NCBI RefSeq assembly: GCF_005930355.1
Contig: NZ_VDBO01000003.1
Coordinates: forward strand, 124,001-188,000
DNA length: 64,000 nt
Reading direction: 5' to 3'
Source of the DNA: Paenibacillus sinopodophylli
Lineage (GTDB): Bacteria > Bacillota > Bacilli > Paenibacillales > Paenibacillaceae
Shown here: positions 18,140-31,021 of the stretch, piece after piece
How the letters are laid out: each line of letters opens with the position of its first letter
Position numbering within the stretch: position 1 is the stretch's first letter
The notes under the pieces: generated by a model
What the model was told of the DNA's origin: nothing
Seen by the model: the letters and a program-made list of their open reading frames with translations, nothing else
The model's database searches: none
Translations under genes and position numbers: made by a program

Positions 18140-19363
18140 TTACGTCCTTACAGGCTCCTTGTCCAGCATTTCTGGCTGCTCCTCGGCCTGTTTCGACTGC
18201 TCAGCACCTGCTGTTTGCTGCGGAATAATTGGCGGGAAGCTCCCCTCGCTGCCATCTTTCTTTTTTCTAATAACCGCTATGACAAGCAGCATAAACGGGA
18301 GTACAAAGCCGTGAAAGAGACTATAAATCGTCCATACCCCCATTGCAAAATCCCTGGAATGCGCAACATTGCGATAAGCAATTAAAGAGAGAGGCACGAT
18401 AATGAATGCATAAGGCAAGATCAACGTACGATAGGTCGACAAATTCAACATTTGCGCCGTAAGGACAGCAAGTACATATACACATAGAGCGAGCTTCATA
18501 AATACGGTTCCGATCCATACCATAGCAACCAGTATTTCAACGCGCACCAGTATTTCCTCAATGTTTATGTTTTTAGCCATATCATATACAGCGAACGGAC
18601 TCCGGCTCGTTTCGTCTACACCCATTACACCAACCAAAAATACGGTAAAGAGCACACTTAGAAAAGCTATCAGCACTGCCGATACTTTCAAAGATTTTCT
18701 GAGCTTCTGCAGGTCCTGCTGCCGCACTAACGGTAGAATGGCCGTTATGAAAACAAACTCCCCAATCGGGAAGCCTAATACGGGATATACACCTTTAAGC
18801 GGTCTTAAGATGCCGTCATACAATATAGGCTCGAAGTGACGCAGATCAAATTGATTGAACAACGAGAAAATGATAACCATGATGACAACCATTCCCCAGC
18901 CAAACAATATTTCGCCTGTTCGTGCAATGGTCTCAATGCCCAAAAACACGCCATAAATAACAACGAGCATAAACGTACTATCTATGAACCACTCTGGCGT
19001 CAGCGGCAATACGGACAGACTCATAAAATCCGAGATATTGCGGAGCACCAGTGCGCTTAGCAAGAGAAAAAACAGAATATAAAACAGGGTGAGCACTTTG
19101 CCCCCCCATTTCCCCACAATCTTCTCAGCATATTGTGCAAGAGATAGGTTTGGAAAGCGTTCAGCCAGTGCCAAATACACAATGAGTATAAAGTAATTAA
19201 ACGGCCCTGCGATGACCATTGAAATCCACCCGTCTTGCTTGGCAATTGCAGTAACAGCAGACGGCAATATTAATGCAGCACTGCCAAGTGCAAACAGTAG
19301 CAACAGCTTGGCAATTTGCCCCGATGTAATTTCCGCATTGTTTATTCCAGCAAATTTACTCAT
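18140..19363 (-). CDS. Spore germination receptor subunit B (GerAB/GerKB-type permease)
   Basis: A 407-residue integral membrane protein of the amino acid-polyamine-organocation-like endospore germination family, thought to bind the germinant in the spore inner membrane. About ten hydrophobic helices run from LLLLFALGSAALILPSAV to FVLPFMLLVIAVI, with a basic, hydrophilic C-terminal tail of ~40 residues. It is the last gene of the four-gene receptor operon and starts 5 nt after the small D-like gene. Confidence 0.92.
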   Translation of the reverse strand: MSKFAGINNAEITSGQIAKLLLLFALGSAALILPSAVTAIAKQDGWISMVIAGPFNYFILIVYLALAERFPNLSLAQYAEKIVGKWGGKVLTLFYILFFLLLSALVLRNISDFMSLSVLPLTPEWFIDSTFMLVVIYGVFLGIETIARTGEILFGWGMVVIMVIIFSLFNQFDLRHFEPILYDGILRPLKGVYPVLGFPIGEFVFITAILPLVRQQDLQKLRKSLKVSAVLIAFLSVLFTVFLVGVMGVDETSRSPFAVYDMAKNINIEEILVRVEILVAMVWIGTVFMKLALCVYVLAVLTAQMLNLSTYRTLILPYAFIIVPLSLIAYRNVAHSRDFAMGVWTIYSLFHGFVLPFMLLVIAVIRKKKDGSEGSFPPIIPQQTAGAEQSKQAEEQPEMLDKEPVRT

Positions 19364-19368
19364 ACCCG

Positions 19369-19620
19369 TTATGTTCCTTCCTCAATCCATGCTAAAATCG
19401 GCTTGTAGATGGGCGCCAATAAATTTGAAATCCAATCTGTCGGATTCGGAACCGGCAGACGCAGCAACACAGCCATGCTAAACCATAATCCAATGACCAG
19501 AATAAACAAAGACCAGCCTCTCTCGCGAGAACGCTCCTTTTCACCATTGTTTTTCCAAATAATGAAGCCTATCACTGCGGCAAGCAATACAAGAATGACA
19601 GGTGCCAGCATACTGATCAC
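19369..19620 (-). CDS. Small two-helix germinant receptor subunit (D-subunit-like)
   Basis: An 83-residue protein with two hydrophobic segments, APVILVLLAAVIGFIIW (6-22) and WSLFILVIGLWFSMAVLL (36-53), joined by a charged NNGEKERSRERG loop. It sits between the C and B genes of the receptor operon with no gaps on either side. Small two-helix D subunits are known from several Bacillus germinant receptor operons and modulate germination; assignment here rests on size, topology and position rather than on recognised sequence identity. Confidence 0.65.
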   Translation of the reverse strand: MISMLAPVILVLLAAVIGFIIWKNNGEKERSRERGWSLFILVIGLWFSMAVLLRLPVPNPTDWISNLLAPIYKPILAWIEEGT

Positions 19621-20871
19621 TCATTTCACAATAGATTCTCCACGAATACCTGATCCAAGTATGATGGTATTGCATATGACCTCGCTTTTGATAGACGGGA
19701 ATTCAGCTTCCCACTCTCCACCCAGCCGCTTCCAGCTGTTTGGCTGCTGCAAATAGATTTCCTTCCCCCATCCAAGCGCGTCAATCCCCAGCTTCTTCTG
19801 CAGCCTATTTATCGTTTCTTCCATTTCGTCCTTTACCGCAAGGCTTGTCATTTCACCGATCTCGTTTAACACCTTCTCTTCTCCTACATTGACATCGGGA
19901 CACATAATTTCCTGAATGCTTCCGGTCAGCCTCACAGTTACCTTTACCACAGGAAGCCCGTTTGCATCATGTTTCACCTTGTACGCGATGCTTGCATTCT
20001 GAATCTCAACGATCAACTCTCCTTCGGAATTCGGGCAAGCCAGCTTAATCACCGTACTCTTCACTTTATTATGCAGCCATGACAAACCTCTCGATTCCTT
20101 AGGCTTTAAGTAATCCACCAGCCGTCCATCGCGAAAAACAGCCATCGTTGACAATACGGGGATAGCAGCAGCGGGAATGCTATTCACATTCTCATTCGAA
20201 TGGCCAATCGCTTTATTCCCTTCAATTCGTATAGACGGGAGCACTGCCTGCTGCTTCCCTTCCCCGCTCAGCCTCGTCAGCTCTTTGACCTTCACACCGA
20301 AATTAGTTCCGTATGCGGTTTGATTCACTTTGATCATTTCGTGAATCTGATTAATCGGAATCGATTCCATCTGTGTTGTTAGCTGCAGCAACTGCTCCGC
20401 TTTCATTCCCCGCGTGACGATAACCGATATATCCGTACGTATATCCGGATTCCGTTCGATTAGGTCAACTAATGGAAAAATACCCTTTCTTGCCATCGCT
20501 TCTCCGATGACGAGCATTTGCGTATGAGAGAAAAATAGTCTTCTAGACGTTTTCGCCGACATCTTTCGTATTGCTTCAAATAGCGTATCGCCAGTTTCTG
20601 TGAAGGTAGTTACCGCCGTTCCTCCTATCCCCCCCTTACTTTCTGCAGCTACATTTTGGGGGAGAACTACTTGCACCGTGAGCTGAAGCTTTTGCTTACC
20701 GGAAGGATCATCATCAACACCGAGAGCGAGCACGACACCAAGCTTGTCCAAATAGCGCAGGTCCCAGCAGCCGCTAAGTGTAAGGAACAGACACGCTGAC
20801 AAAAGCAGAAGGCTTCGCCGCAGACACATCTGCGTATTGCTTTGGGGCTTGTAAGCGTGCTTGCGACTCAT
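19621..20871 (-). CDS. Spore germination receptor subunit C, Ger(x)C family lipoprotein
   Basis: A 416-residue lipoprotein subunit of a GerA-type receptor. After a basic N-terminus, a hydrophobic segment ends in the lipobox TLSGC, so Cys35 should be diacylated and anchored in the spore inner membrane. The characteristic motif GCWDLRYLDKLGVVLALGVD follows directly. The ATG overlaps the gerA-type stop by 4 nt (ATGA). Confidence 0.93.
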   Translation of the reverse strand: MSRKHAYKPQSNTQMCLRRSLLLLSACLFLTLSGCWDLRYLDKLGVVLALGVDDDPSGKQKLQLTVQVVLPQNVAAESKGGIGGTAVTTFTETGDTLFEAIRKMSAKTSRRLFFSHTQMLVIGEAMARKGIFPLVDLIERNPDIRTDISVIVTRGMKAEQLLQLTTQMESIPINQIHEMIKVNQTAYGTNFGVKVKELTRLSGEGKQQAVLPSIRIEGNKAIGHSNENVNSIPAAAIPVLSTMAVFRDGRLVDYLKPKESRGLSWLHNKVKSTVIKLACPNSEGELIVEIQNASIAYKVKHDANGLPVVKVTVRLTGSIQEIMCPDVNVGEEKVLNEIGEMTSLAVKDEMEETINRLQKKLGIDALGWGKEIYLQQPNSWKRLGGEWEAEFPSIKSEVICNTIILGSGIRGESIVK

Positions 20872-22481
20872 TGCTCAGGCTCCTTCCTCGGCTCTAGTTC
20901 CATGTCCTGTCTCACTTTATTCTGATTGCCCAGCTTTTGCGGACGTTCACGCATCAACCATAATGGCGCACGAACAAGCGTATCCTTCATATCTTTAAGG
21001 AAAAATGGCGCGAATGGCTTAATATAGGGCATCCCAAACGATCTGATATTGCTAAGATGCAAAATGAGCAGCAGCACCACGAGCCCAATTCCATAGAATC
21101 CTAACGTTGAAGCAGCAAGCAATAAAAAAAACCGCAGCAGCCTCGCAGCAATACCTAGACTATAGGTTGGCGATACGAAGCTGGCAATCGCGGTGAACGA
21201 AACGACGATAACGACAGCTGGCGAGACAATCCCCGCCTCTACTACCGATTGTCCGATGACCAAACCACCTACGATAGAGATCGTATTACCTGCGGCGCTT
21301 GGCATTCGCACGACCGCTTCCCGCAATATTTCAAATACGAATTCCATGATGAAGGCTTCCAAATAAGCAGGGAAAGGAACGCCTTCACGCTGCGCAGCCA
21401 GCTTTAGGAGAAGCTGTGTCGGAATCATTTCCTGATGATAGCCCACGATAGCCACATATACAGAAGGCATCAACAACGCAATTAAAAAGGATACAAACCT
21501 AAGCATTCTTAAAAAGGTCGTAATATCAAACCGTTGGTAATAATCCTCAGATGCTTGAAAAAACATGTTCAAGATCGCAGGAACGACAAGAACAAACGGC
21601 GTTCCATCAACCAGAATGGCAATTCGGCCCTCAAGTAGATTGCCTGCAACCGCATCTGGACGCTCATTGCTTAATATCGTAGGGAAAGGCGACCACTTCT
21701 GGTCGGCAATCAATTCTTCAATATAGCCAGACTCCAGTATCCCGTCTATTCGAATTGATTCCAGACGCTCACGCAAATCCATGAGTATTTTCTCGTCGGC
21801 CAGCCCTTTCACATACATGATACAAACCGGTGTTTGCGAAATTTCTCCGATCGTCCATTGCTCCATCCACAACTTAGGACTTCGAATTTTGCGGCGGATC
21901 ATCGATGTGTTCGTCCGAATGGATTCGGTGAATCCCTCCCTTGGGCCACGGATAGCCATCTCGGTCTTCGGTTCCTCGATGCCTCTTCTTGCTCCCCCAA
22001 TGACATTGGCGGCAATGGCTTGGTCAGAGCCCTCAAGAAATAATATGGCATAGCCCATAAACAGTTTCTGGAACAGCAGCTTCCAATCGGAAATATCCGT
22101 TACAATGCCAGTTGATAGAACGTCCGCTTTCAATACAGCCAGCAACTCTTGTGAGTCAAGAGCAGCATCCAGCGGAAACCGTTCTCTATGGAGAGGCTGT
22201 ATAATGAATTCATTTAAGCGCTCATCATCAACCATACCCTGTACATAGACGATAAGCCCCTCGGTATGATTGTGATCAGCAATCGTTAGTAAGCGGAATA
22301 TAATGTCCGCACTTTCTCCCAGCTCTTGTTTGACCATTTCCATATTAGCCGTAACGGACAGCGAGAGGGGCTTGTCTGCGTATGGATCAAGCTGTTCCTT
22401 CTCGTGCTTCTCTACACGAGGCGATTTTTTTTCCTTTTTCTTCTTCGTCCTAGCATTGCCCTGTGAATCAGATCGATACAT
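20868..22481 (-). CDS. Spore germination receptor subunit A (GerAA-type)
   Basis: A 537-residue subunit from the ATG at 22481, preferred over the upstream ATG at 22553 because GGGAGAGGGG precedes it. A charged KKKKEKK N-terminus leads into the soluble N-terminal domain (to about residue 270) with ILFLEGSDQAIAANVIG and RGPREGFTESIRTN. A membrane domain with about five helices follows, including PSVYVAIVGYHQEMIPTQLLL. A, C, D-like and B genes are contiguous and probably transcribed together in the forespore; I found no convincing sigma-G promoter upstream. Confidence 0.93.
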   Translation of the reverse strand: MYRSDSQGNARTKKKKEKKSPRVEKHEKEQLDPYADKPLSLSVTANMEMVKQELGESADIIFRLLTIADHNHTEGLIVYVQGMVDDERLNEFIIQPLHRERFPLDAALDSQELLAVLKADVLSTGIVTDISDWKLLFQKLFMGYAILFLEGSDQAIAANVIGGARRGIEEPKTEMAIRGPREGFTESIRTNTSMIRRKIRSPKLWMEQWTIGEISQTPVCIMYVKGLADEKILMDLRERLESIRIDGILESGYIEELIADQKWSPFPTILSNERPDAVAGNLLEGRIAILVDGTPFVLVVPAILNMFFQASEDYYQRFDITTFLRMLRFVSFLIALLMPSVYVAIVGYHQEMIPTQLLLKLAAQREGVPFPAYLEAFIMEFVFEILREAVVRMPSAAGNTISIVGGLVIGQSVVEAGIVSPAVVIVVSFTAIASFVSPTYSLGIAARLLRFFLLLAASTLGFYGIGLVVLLLILHLSNIRSFGMPYIKPFAPFFLKDMKDTLVRAPLWLMRERPQKLGNQNKVRQDMELEPRKEPEQ

Positions 22482-22597
22482 TCGCCCCTCTCCCTTCTGA
22501 TCATCATAGCTCGCTGTCTTAGGATAACTATTCCATGGGATAATTATGTACAAGAAATTTAATTGCTTACTATTGCAGCTTTAATGCCTTTAACGCC

Positions 22598-22642
22598 AAA
22601 AAGCTGCATGCATCCGTTTCTAGACGGTTGCATACAGCTTTT
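22598..22642 (-). terminator. Terminator of the chemoreceptor gene
   Basis: AAAAGCTGTATGCA pairs with TGCATGCAGCTTTTT around an inner CCGT/ACGG stem, 14 nt past the stop at 22656 and followed by T residues on the minus strand. Confidence 0.8.
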
Positions 22643-22655
22643 CATTCATAGAAGA

Positions 22656-24878
22656 CTATCGAATTCGGGATTCTGTCAGTTTAAATTGACCTACCAACTG
22701 TTGCAGAAGCTTCGTAATGGACTCCACACTTTGAGAGGTTTGGCGCACATTCGTCATCTCGCCAATCAACTCCTGCACCTTGCTCTCAACATCCGAAGAT
22801 ACCTTACGATTTTCTCTGCTGACGAGTGCAATTTTCTCCATCAGCGAAACGACCTCATCCACAACCTGCGTCTTCCGTAAATCTTCGGCATGGGCATTCG
22901 CTAGCGTACTCGCGGCGGCTGCTACGAGCTGATTGCCTTCCTCGACCACTCTCGTTCCCTCATCCATGGAGGCGTAAGCATCTTTCGCTTCATCGTAGAT
23001 ATGACGAGTAATCTCGTGGACCTCTTCGGTCGATTTCTTGGTCAAATCCGCAAGCTTGCGGATTTCAGATGCAACGACAGCAAAACCTCTGCCTTGTTCA
23101 CCGACTCTAGCAGCCTCAATGGATGCATTAAGCGCAAGCAAGTTCGTTTGTGCCGATATTTCCTCAATCACATGCAGTACACCTTGAATATCTTTTACCG
23201 TATCCATAAATTTGTGAATCGTTTGATTCGACTCGCCCACCTTGGCGGATATATGATGCATTTTTTCACCTATACGGTCGACCTCAGACTTAGCGACTGC
23301 TATCTGCTCAGCGGCTTGCTCCTCAAGCTGCTTCAATGTCGTCCGCATATCGCCTGCGGCATCCTTCGCCATATCGATATCCTTCAGTTGCAGCCTGATA
23401 CTGCCGATCATATCAGTCACTTTACCACTTACACGCTCAGTTGAAGCAGAAGTTACAGCTGCCGATTCATTAAGCACATGCTGACTGGACAATACATCAG
23501 ATGAAGCTAACCTTACCTGAAGCATGATGCCTTCTAAGGAATCAATCATATTATTAATCCATTTCGCAAGCTCTTTGGACTCATCATTATCAAACTCATC
23601 AAGCGCTAGTCTTTGCGTTAGATCGCCTTTGCCTTCAGCATTCATTCGAATAAAGCTGTTGATTCGCCGCATATGGGATACGACTCGATCAGATTCTTTC
23701 TTCTGGAACGCGCCGCTGACTATTAATCCAAATAAAAGATTAAACATGCCGGCTGCAACAGCCGTCACCCATACAGGCGCACTTGCTGCGATGAATACAA
23801 TTAACAGCGCTGTCAAAATGCTTAAACTTGCTGCCGATATAAGCTGCTGCTTCCGTTGCCTCCAACCGACGCTTCGAATCCGATACACCTCTTCCAAGTC
23901 ACCTTCACACATCATCCCCCATTTGTCTGGGCAATGCGGCAATTGGAAGGTTACTCCTTTGCCAATTACAGATATGTGCCTGTAGTCGGAATAGCCCGGA
24001 AATTGGGCAAATAAATTACTTCCATTAGCAATCGTATTCGCTACGCCGGGGTGCAGCTGTCCTGTAGCTGGATCGGTGAACATAATTTCAAGCTCTGTAT
24101 GCTCTTTAATCGAGACCGTACCCCAATCGGTCGTTACGCCGTCCTTGAGATTTTCTCCATGCGTAAACGTCCGGTCCTCAAAGCGGCTGCGTGATAATGC
24201 CGTACCTGGTTCAATTTGTGTGTTCAAACCAGCCTTCGCCATAAACAAATAGTTATCTCCGGAATCAGGATAGACATGACCCGACTCCCGTTGAATCAAA
24301 TCGCCTAATACATCGTTCGGTATGCGTCCGCATAGCGTGCCCACAAAACTTCCATTCATCGAAATAGGTACCATGAACATTAAAGTCATACTGTCGTGAA
24401 AGGAGGAGGATCGCGGCCCCAATTTCAAAGTAATAGCGTCACTGAATGGTCCGAACAAGCATCTGCGCGGGCTGCTCGATTCTCTCATATACGCAAGGCC
24501 CTTATACAAAATGCTCACCACTTGATAAGTCTTTCCGATATGAGCGGCATAAGTCGAATGAACGACCGCCTGCTTATCATCTAAGAAAAATAACTCTGTG
24601 ACATCGATTGCTCTTGCATATGTTCGTTCAAATAGTTTTTCTATTTGTGACTGCACTGTAGAAGTAGAAGAAAGGTCAGGCTGACTGAATACCGCTGTCA
24701 TTTGCTCGCTTAATCGATCTAAATGCGTCCAATAATCTGCCGCCCATGTTGTAAGAAGCTCTTTACGAGTCTCGGCAATGCCTTCAAAGCTATGTTCGAC
24801 ATCCGTCTTCAGCTTTTTGTTCAATTGCCACGATACCCAGAGTGGAAATCCTACCTTCATACCTAACCAGTCAAACAT
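22656..24878 (-). CDS. Methyl-accepting chemotaxis protein with N-terminal, probably cytoplasmic sensor
   Basis: A 740-residue chemoreceptor. Residues 1-340 hold a sensory region with no hydrophobic segment long enough to span the membrane. Two adjacent helices follow at about 346-366 and 370-391, then a HAMP-like linker and the signalling hairpin. The highly conserved tip is at about 580-620 ([38 protein letters not shown] region). With only two close membrane helices after the sensor, both ends should be cytoplasmic, unlike classic receptors with an outside ligand domain. The ligand is unknown. The gene stands alone with its own terminator. Confidence 0.9.
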   Translation of the reverse strand: MFDWLGMKVGFPLWVSWQLNKKLKTDVEHSFEGIAETRKELLTTWAADYWTHLDRLSEQMTAVFSQPDLSSTSTVQSQIEKLFERTYARAIDVTELFFLDDKQAVVHSTYAAHIGKTYQVVSILYKGLAYMRESSSPRRCLFGPFSDAITLKLGPRSSSFHDSMTLMFMVPISMNGSFVGTLCGRIPNDVLGDLIQRESGHVYPDSGDNYLFMAKAGLNTQIEPGTALSRSRFEDRTFTHGENLKDGVTTDWGTVSIKEHTELEIMFTDPATGQLHPGVANTIANGSNLFAQFPGYSDYRHISVIGKGVTFQLPHCPDKWGMMCEGDLEEVYRIRSVGWRQRKQQLISAASLSILTALLIVFIAASAPVWVTAVAAGMFNLLFGLIVSGAFQKKESDRVVSHMRRINSFIRMNAEGKGDLTQRLALDEFDNDESKELAKWINNMIDSLEGIMLQVRLASSDVLSSQHVLNESAAVTSASTERVSGKVTDMIGSIRLQLKDIDMAKDAAGDMRTTLKQLEEQAAEQIAVAKSEVDRIGEKMHHISAKVGESNQTIHKFMDTVKDIQGVLHVIEEISAQTNLLALNASIEAARVGEQGRGFAVVASEIRKLADLTKKSTEEVHEITRHIYDEAKDAYASMDEGTRVVEEGNQLVAAAASTLANAHAEDLRKTQVVDEVVSLMEKIALVSRENRKVSSDVESKVQELIGEMTNVRQTSQSVESITKLLQQLVGQFKLTESRIR

Positions 24879-24911
24879 ATGACTCTCCCCCTGCTAACTC
24901 TATCATTTCTA

Positions 24912-24930
24912 ATGTTAATTATATTAACAT
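24912..24930. promoter_or_regulatory. Palindrome upstream of the chemoreceptor gene (candidate operator)
   Basis: ATGTTAAT-TAT-ATTAACAT is a perfect 8-bp dyad centred 43 nt upstream of the start codon. It could be an operator or overlap the -10 region (TAATAT). The binding protein is unknown. Confidence 0.4.
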
Positions 24931-25116
24931 ATATTACTGGGGATTTCATACAAAATATTAGAGTTTTTGTCGAAATATCTATTTTACATGGATATCTAAC
25001 ATCAAATAAGCCTCAAAACACGAATATTAGACATAACCTAACGTGAGAACTATACATGTAGATGAAAGAATACCTAGCATTTCCTACTATAGCGTTCTAG
25101 AGAATTAGTTGAAACA

Positions 25117-25162
25117 AAAAAAGGGCTGCACAGGGGGGATCATTTAATCCCATGTACAGCCA
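25117..25162 (-). terminator. Terminator of the atp operon
   Basis: GGCTGTACATGGG pairs with CCCCCTGTGCAGCC, followed on the minus strand by TTTTTTT, about 30 nt after the atpC stop. Confidence 0.88.
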
Positions 25163-25192
25163 CTTTTAAGGTTTTACTCTAAGCATAAGAAC

Positions 25193-25597
25193 TTACTTAT
25201 GCTTAATGTTCAGACGGTTCATCGCACGCTGCAAAGCAAGCTCTGCGCGGCGGAAATCGACATGATCTTGTTGTTTAGCGGCTAGACGCTGCTGGGCACG
25301 CTGCTTAGCGGCTTCTGCACGCTCAATGTTAATATCGGTCGCAAGCTCGGCGCTCTCAGCAAGAATAACGATCTTATCCTTGCGTACTTCGATAAAGCCT
25401 CCATTAACCGCTACGATATCAACTTTATTATTATCACGTTTGATGGTAACAGGCGCGATACGAAGTGGCGTTACAAGCGGAATATGGTTCGGCAATATGC
25501 CGAGCTCACCTTCAACACCTGTTACGCTTACCATATTCGCTGTCTCTGCATACACTTTACGCTCTGGTGTTACAATCTCTACCAAAAAAGAACTCAT
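25193..25597 (-). CDS. atpC: ATP synthase epsilon subunit
   Basis: A 134-residue F1 subunit of the central stalk. The N-terminal beta-sandwich contains VEIVTPERKVYAETANMV and GELGILPNHIPLVTPL. The two-helix C-terminal arm (IERAEAAKQRAQQRL...) inhibits ATP hydrolysis in related enzymes. Last gene of the atp operon. Confidence 0.97.
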   Translation of the reverse strand: MSSFLVEIVTPERKVYAETANMVSVTGVEGELGILPNHIPLVTPLRIAPVTIKRDNNKVDIVAVNGGFIEVRKDKIVILAESAELATDINIERAEAAKQRAQQRLAAKQQDHVDFRRAELALQRAMNRLNIKHK

Positions 25598-25618
25598 GTG
25601 GATTCCTCCCGCCTTTCG

Positions 25619-27064
<1,446 letters not shown>

Positions 27065-27104
27065 TCAGCTTTATAGCAAGTGCCTGCACCTTGCAGAACA
27101 TATA

Positions 27105-27965
27105 TTAAGATTGGGCGTTTGCCCCTGCAACGATTTCAGAAATTTCCTGCGTAATCGCAGCTTGACGCGCTCTATTGTAAGTGAGCGTCAGTTGGTTAAT
27201 GATTTTCGATGCATTTTTCGTTGCGCTTCCCATGGCAGTCATACGTGCGCCGAACTCACTCGCTTTGCCGTCTAGAACTGCGCTATAAATGAGCGTTTCC
27301 GCATATTTAGGCAGCAGCACCTCAAGCACGCCTTCTGGTGATGGCTCGTATTCATACGACGTTACAGCTGTAGTCCCGCCTACTTCTTCAAGCGGCAGCA
27401 AACGTAACGCTGTTGGAACTTGTGTTATCGCATTAACGAATTCGTTGTAATACAAGTAAAGCTCGTCATAAGCGCCTTCCGAGAAATTTTTAACTGCGGA
27501 ATAAGCGACTGACTTAATATCAGCGAACGTAGGAGCATCCGGCAAGCCGATAACTTCCTCGACGATTGGCATGTTGCGACGGCGGAAATAATCACGGCCT
27601 TTCCGTCCAATCACGAACAATGCATATTCATCAGTAGATTTATGGTTTTCACGAATCGTTTGCGTTACTTTACGAAGAATATTCGCATTGTAGCCGCCTG
27701 CAAGACCACGATCGGAAGTGATAACGAGATAACCCGTTCTCTTAACCGGACGATTCTCCAGCATCGGATGTTTAACATCCCTCGTGCCAGCAGCGATGCT
27801 TGCTACAACTTCCTTTAGCTTCTCAGCATAAGGACGTGCTGCTTGCGCAGCCTCCTGTGCTCTTCTAAGCCTAGAAGCGGCAACCATCTCCATCGCTTTG
27901 GTGATCTGCTTCGTGTTTTGTTTACTCTTGATTTCGCGCTTAATATCGCGCATACCTTTTGCCAT
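27105..27965 (-). CDS. atpG: ATP synthase gamma subunit
   Basis: A 286-residue rotor shaft. The N- and C-terminal helices ([25 protein letters not shown] and [24 protein letters not shown] regions) form the coiled coil inside the alpha3beta3 ring. The ATG at 27965 has a GGCGGGTGA ribosome binding site. Confidence 0.97.
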   Translation of the reverse strand: MAKGMRDIKREIKSKQNTKQITKAMEMVAASRLRRAQEAAQAARPYAEKLKEVVASIAAGTRDVKHPMLENRPVKRTGYLVITSDRGLAGGYNANILRKVTQTIRENHKSTDEYALFVIGRKGRDYFRRRNMPIVEEVIGLPDAPTFADIKSVAYSAVKNFSEGAYDELYLYYNEFVNAITQVPTALRLLPLEEVGGTTAVTSYEYEPSPEGVLEVLLPKYAETLIYSAVLDGKASEFGARMTAMGSATKNASKIINQLTLTYNRARQAAITQEISEIVAGANAQS

Positions 27966-28074
27966 TTGGTTTCACCCGCCTTTGTTGCTTTGGACCTGCT
28001 CCAAAGCCTGGTGTTGGTGGAGTAAGAGCAGCCTAAGCCCGGACAAATGCGAACGGGCCTCGGCTATATATTTT

Positions 28075-29604
<1,530 letters not shown>

Positions 29605-29614
29605 CTACCGTGCA

Positions 29615-30154
29615 TTAGATTTTAAACGATTTTTGTAAACGTTCCAGCTTGCCCGACAAGCTGCCGTCATAAAGGCGGTCGCCGATGCGTACTTGTACGC
29701 CTCCGAGCAAGGAAGGCTCAACGATTTGCTGTGCAATAATCGTCTTGCCAGTTATTTGTCCAAACTGCGCCGCTACACCAGCAAGCTCTTCATCAGAAAG
29801 CGCTTGTGCCGAATAAACAGTCGCATGGGCTTGTCCAAGCGAGTCTCCTGCTACCTTGGTGTATGCTGCGTATACCTCAGCAATAGCATCCTGACGGCGG
29901 CGAGAGATTAAGATTTGCACCGTGTTAAGAACGAGTGCAGATAGACGATCACCGAATGCTGCTTTCAGCACGGCAATCTTCTTTTCTGGATCAATGCTAG
30001 GAAGAGAAAGAAATTTTTGAATGTCTGCGTCTTGCTCAAGTGCTTGCACAATCAGTTTAAGCTGCTCCTCAACCTCGGAAACGACATTCTGACTCTGAGC
30101 AACCTCGAACAATGCTTTTGCGTAGCGCTTCGCTACGACCGCATCGCGGCTCAT
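29615..30154 (-). CDS. atpH: ATP synthase delta subunit
   Basis: A 179-residue peripheral-stalk subunit that links AtpF to the top of F1. It begins VAKRYAKALFEVA and ends with the conserved VRIGDRLYDGSLSGKLERLQ motif. The start overlaps the atpF stop by 4 nt. Confidence 0.96.
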   Translation of the reverse strand: MSRDAVVAKRYAKALFEVAQSQNVVSEVEEQLKLIVQALEQDADIQKFLSLPSIDPEKKIAVLKAAFGDRLSALVLNTVQILISRRRQDAIAEVYAAYTKVAGDSLGQAHATVYSAQALSDEELAGVAAQFGQITGKTIIAQQIVEPSLLGGVQVRIGDRLYDGSLSGKLERLQKSFKI

Positions 30155-30633
30155 TTATTTCCAACTTCTTTCAAGTATTGACCTACCAATTGCTCTTGCG
30201 ATTTCTCATCCACTTGCTTCTCAATAATTTTCGAAGCGATTTTCACGGAAATGCCGCCAACTTCTGTACGAAGCGCTGCAATTGCTTTGTTTTTCTCGCT
30301 TTCGATATCTTTGAGAGCATCGTCTTTCAGACGGGATGCTTCTGATTTCGCTGTTTGAACGATCTCTTCCGCTTGCTTCGAGCTCGTCGTTCTCGATTGC
30401 TCGATAATTTCATAAGCTTCCTTACGAGCTTGCTGGAGTGCAGCCTTCTGCTCTTCCATTTGCTGCTCGGCCGCTTTCCGGCTGCTCTCAGCTGTATTCA
30501 TCTGTTCAAGCACTAGCTGTCTGCGTTTCTCCATTACTTCGAATAATGGACCAAATGCATACTTGCTTAGAAGCCAATACAAAATACCAAACGCAACCAT
30601 CGCGATTACTGTCGATTCCCAATGCCAGCCCAT
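30151..30633 (-). CDS. atpF: ATP synthase b subunit
   Basis: A 160-residue peripheral-stalk subunit: one N-terminal membrane helix (TVIAMVAFGILYWLLSKYAF) followed by a long charged coiled coil rich in Glu, Lys, Gln and Ala. Confidence 0.96.
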   Translation of the reverse strand: MGWHWESTVIAMVAFGILYWLLSKYAFGPLFEVMEKRRQLVLEQMNTAESSRKAAEQQMEEQKAALQQARKEAYEIIEQSRTTSSKQAEEIVQTAKSEASRLKDDALKDIESEKNKAIAALRTEVGGISVKIASKIIEKQVDEKSQEQLVGQYLKEVGNK

Positions 30634-30719
30634 AGATGCCGCTCCTTTCTCACCACAATATTGTCATAATCATAACGAAGGCGAAGAGGGCTAAGGCCTT
30701 CCCCGCCAATTGTCAGTTA

Positions 30720-30998
<279 letters not shown>

Positions 30999-31021
30999 TC
31001 ATCCGAGGCATAAAGCGGATA

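Larger units (their letters stand above)
24879..25192. other. Intergenic region between chemoreceptor and atp operon
   Basis: About 310 AT-rich bp. It contains a 19-bp palindrome at 24912-24930 close to the chemoreceptor start, one TTGTCGAA (Spo0A-box-like) at 24967-24974, and the atp operon terminator. Confidence 0.5.

Noticed and set aside
22482..22560. Sigma-G promoter upstream of the germination operon
   Set aside because: GAATA occurs, but no CATNHTA-like -10 lies at the right spacing.
24967..24974. Spo0A box TTGTCGAA (also TGTCGAA near 42078)
   Set aside because: Single 7-8-mers are expected by chance in this much AT-rich DNA, and no second site is adjacent.
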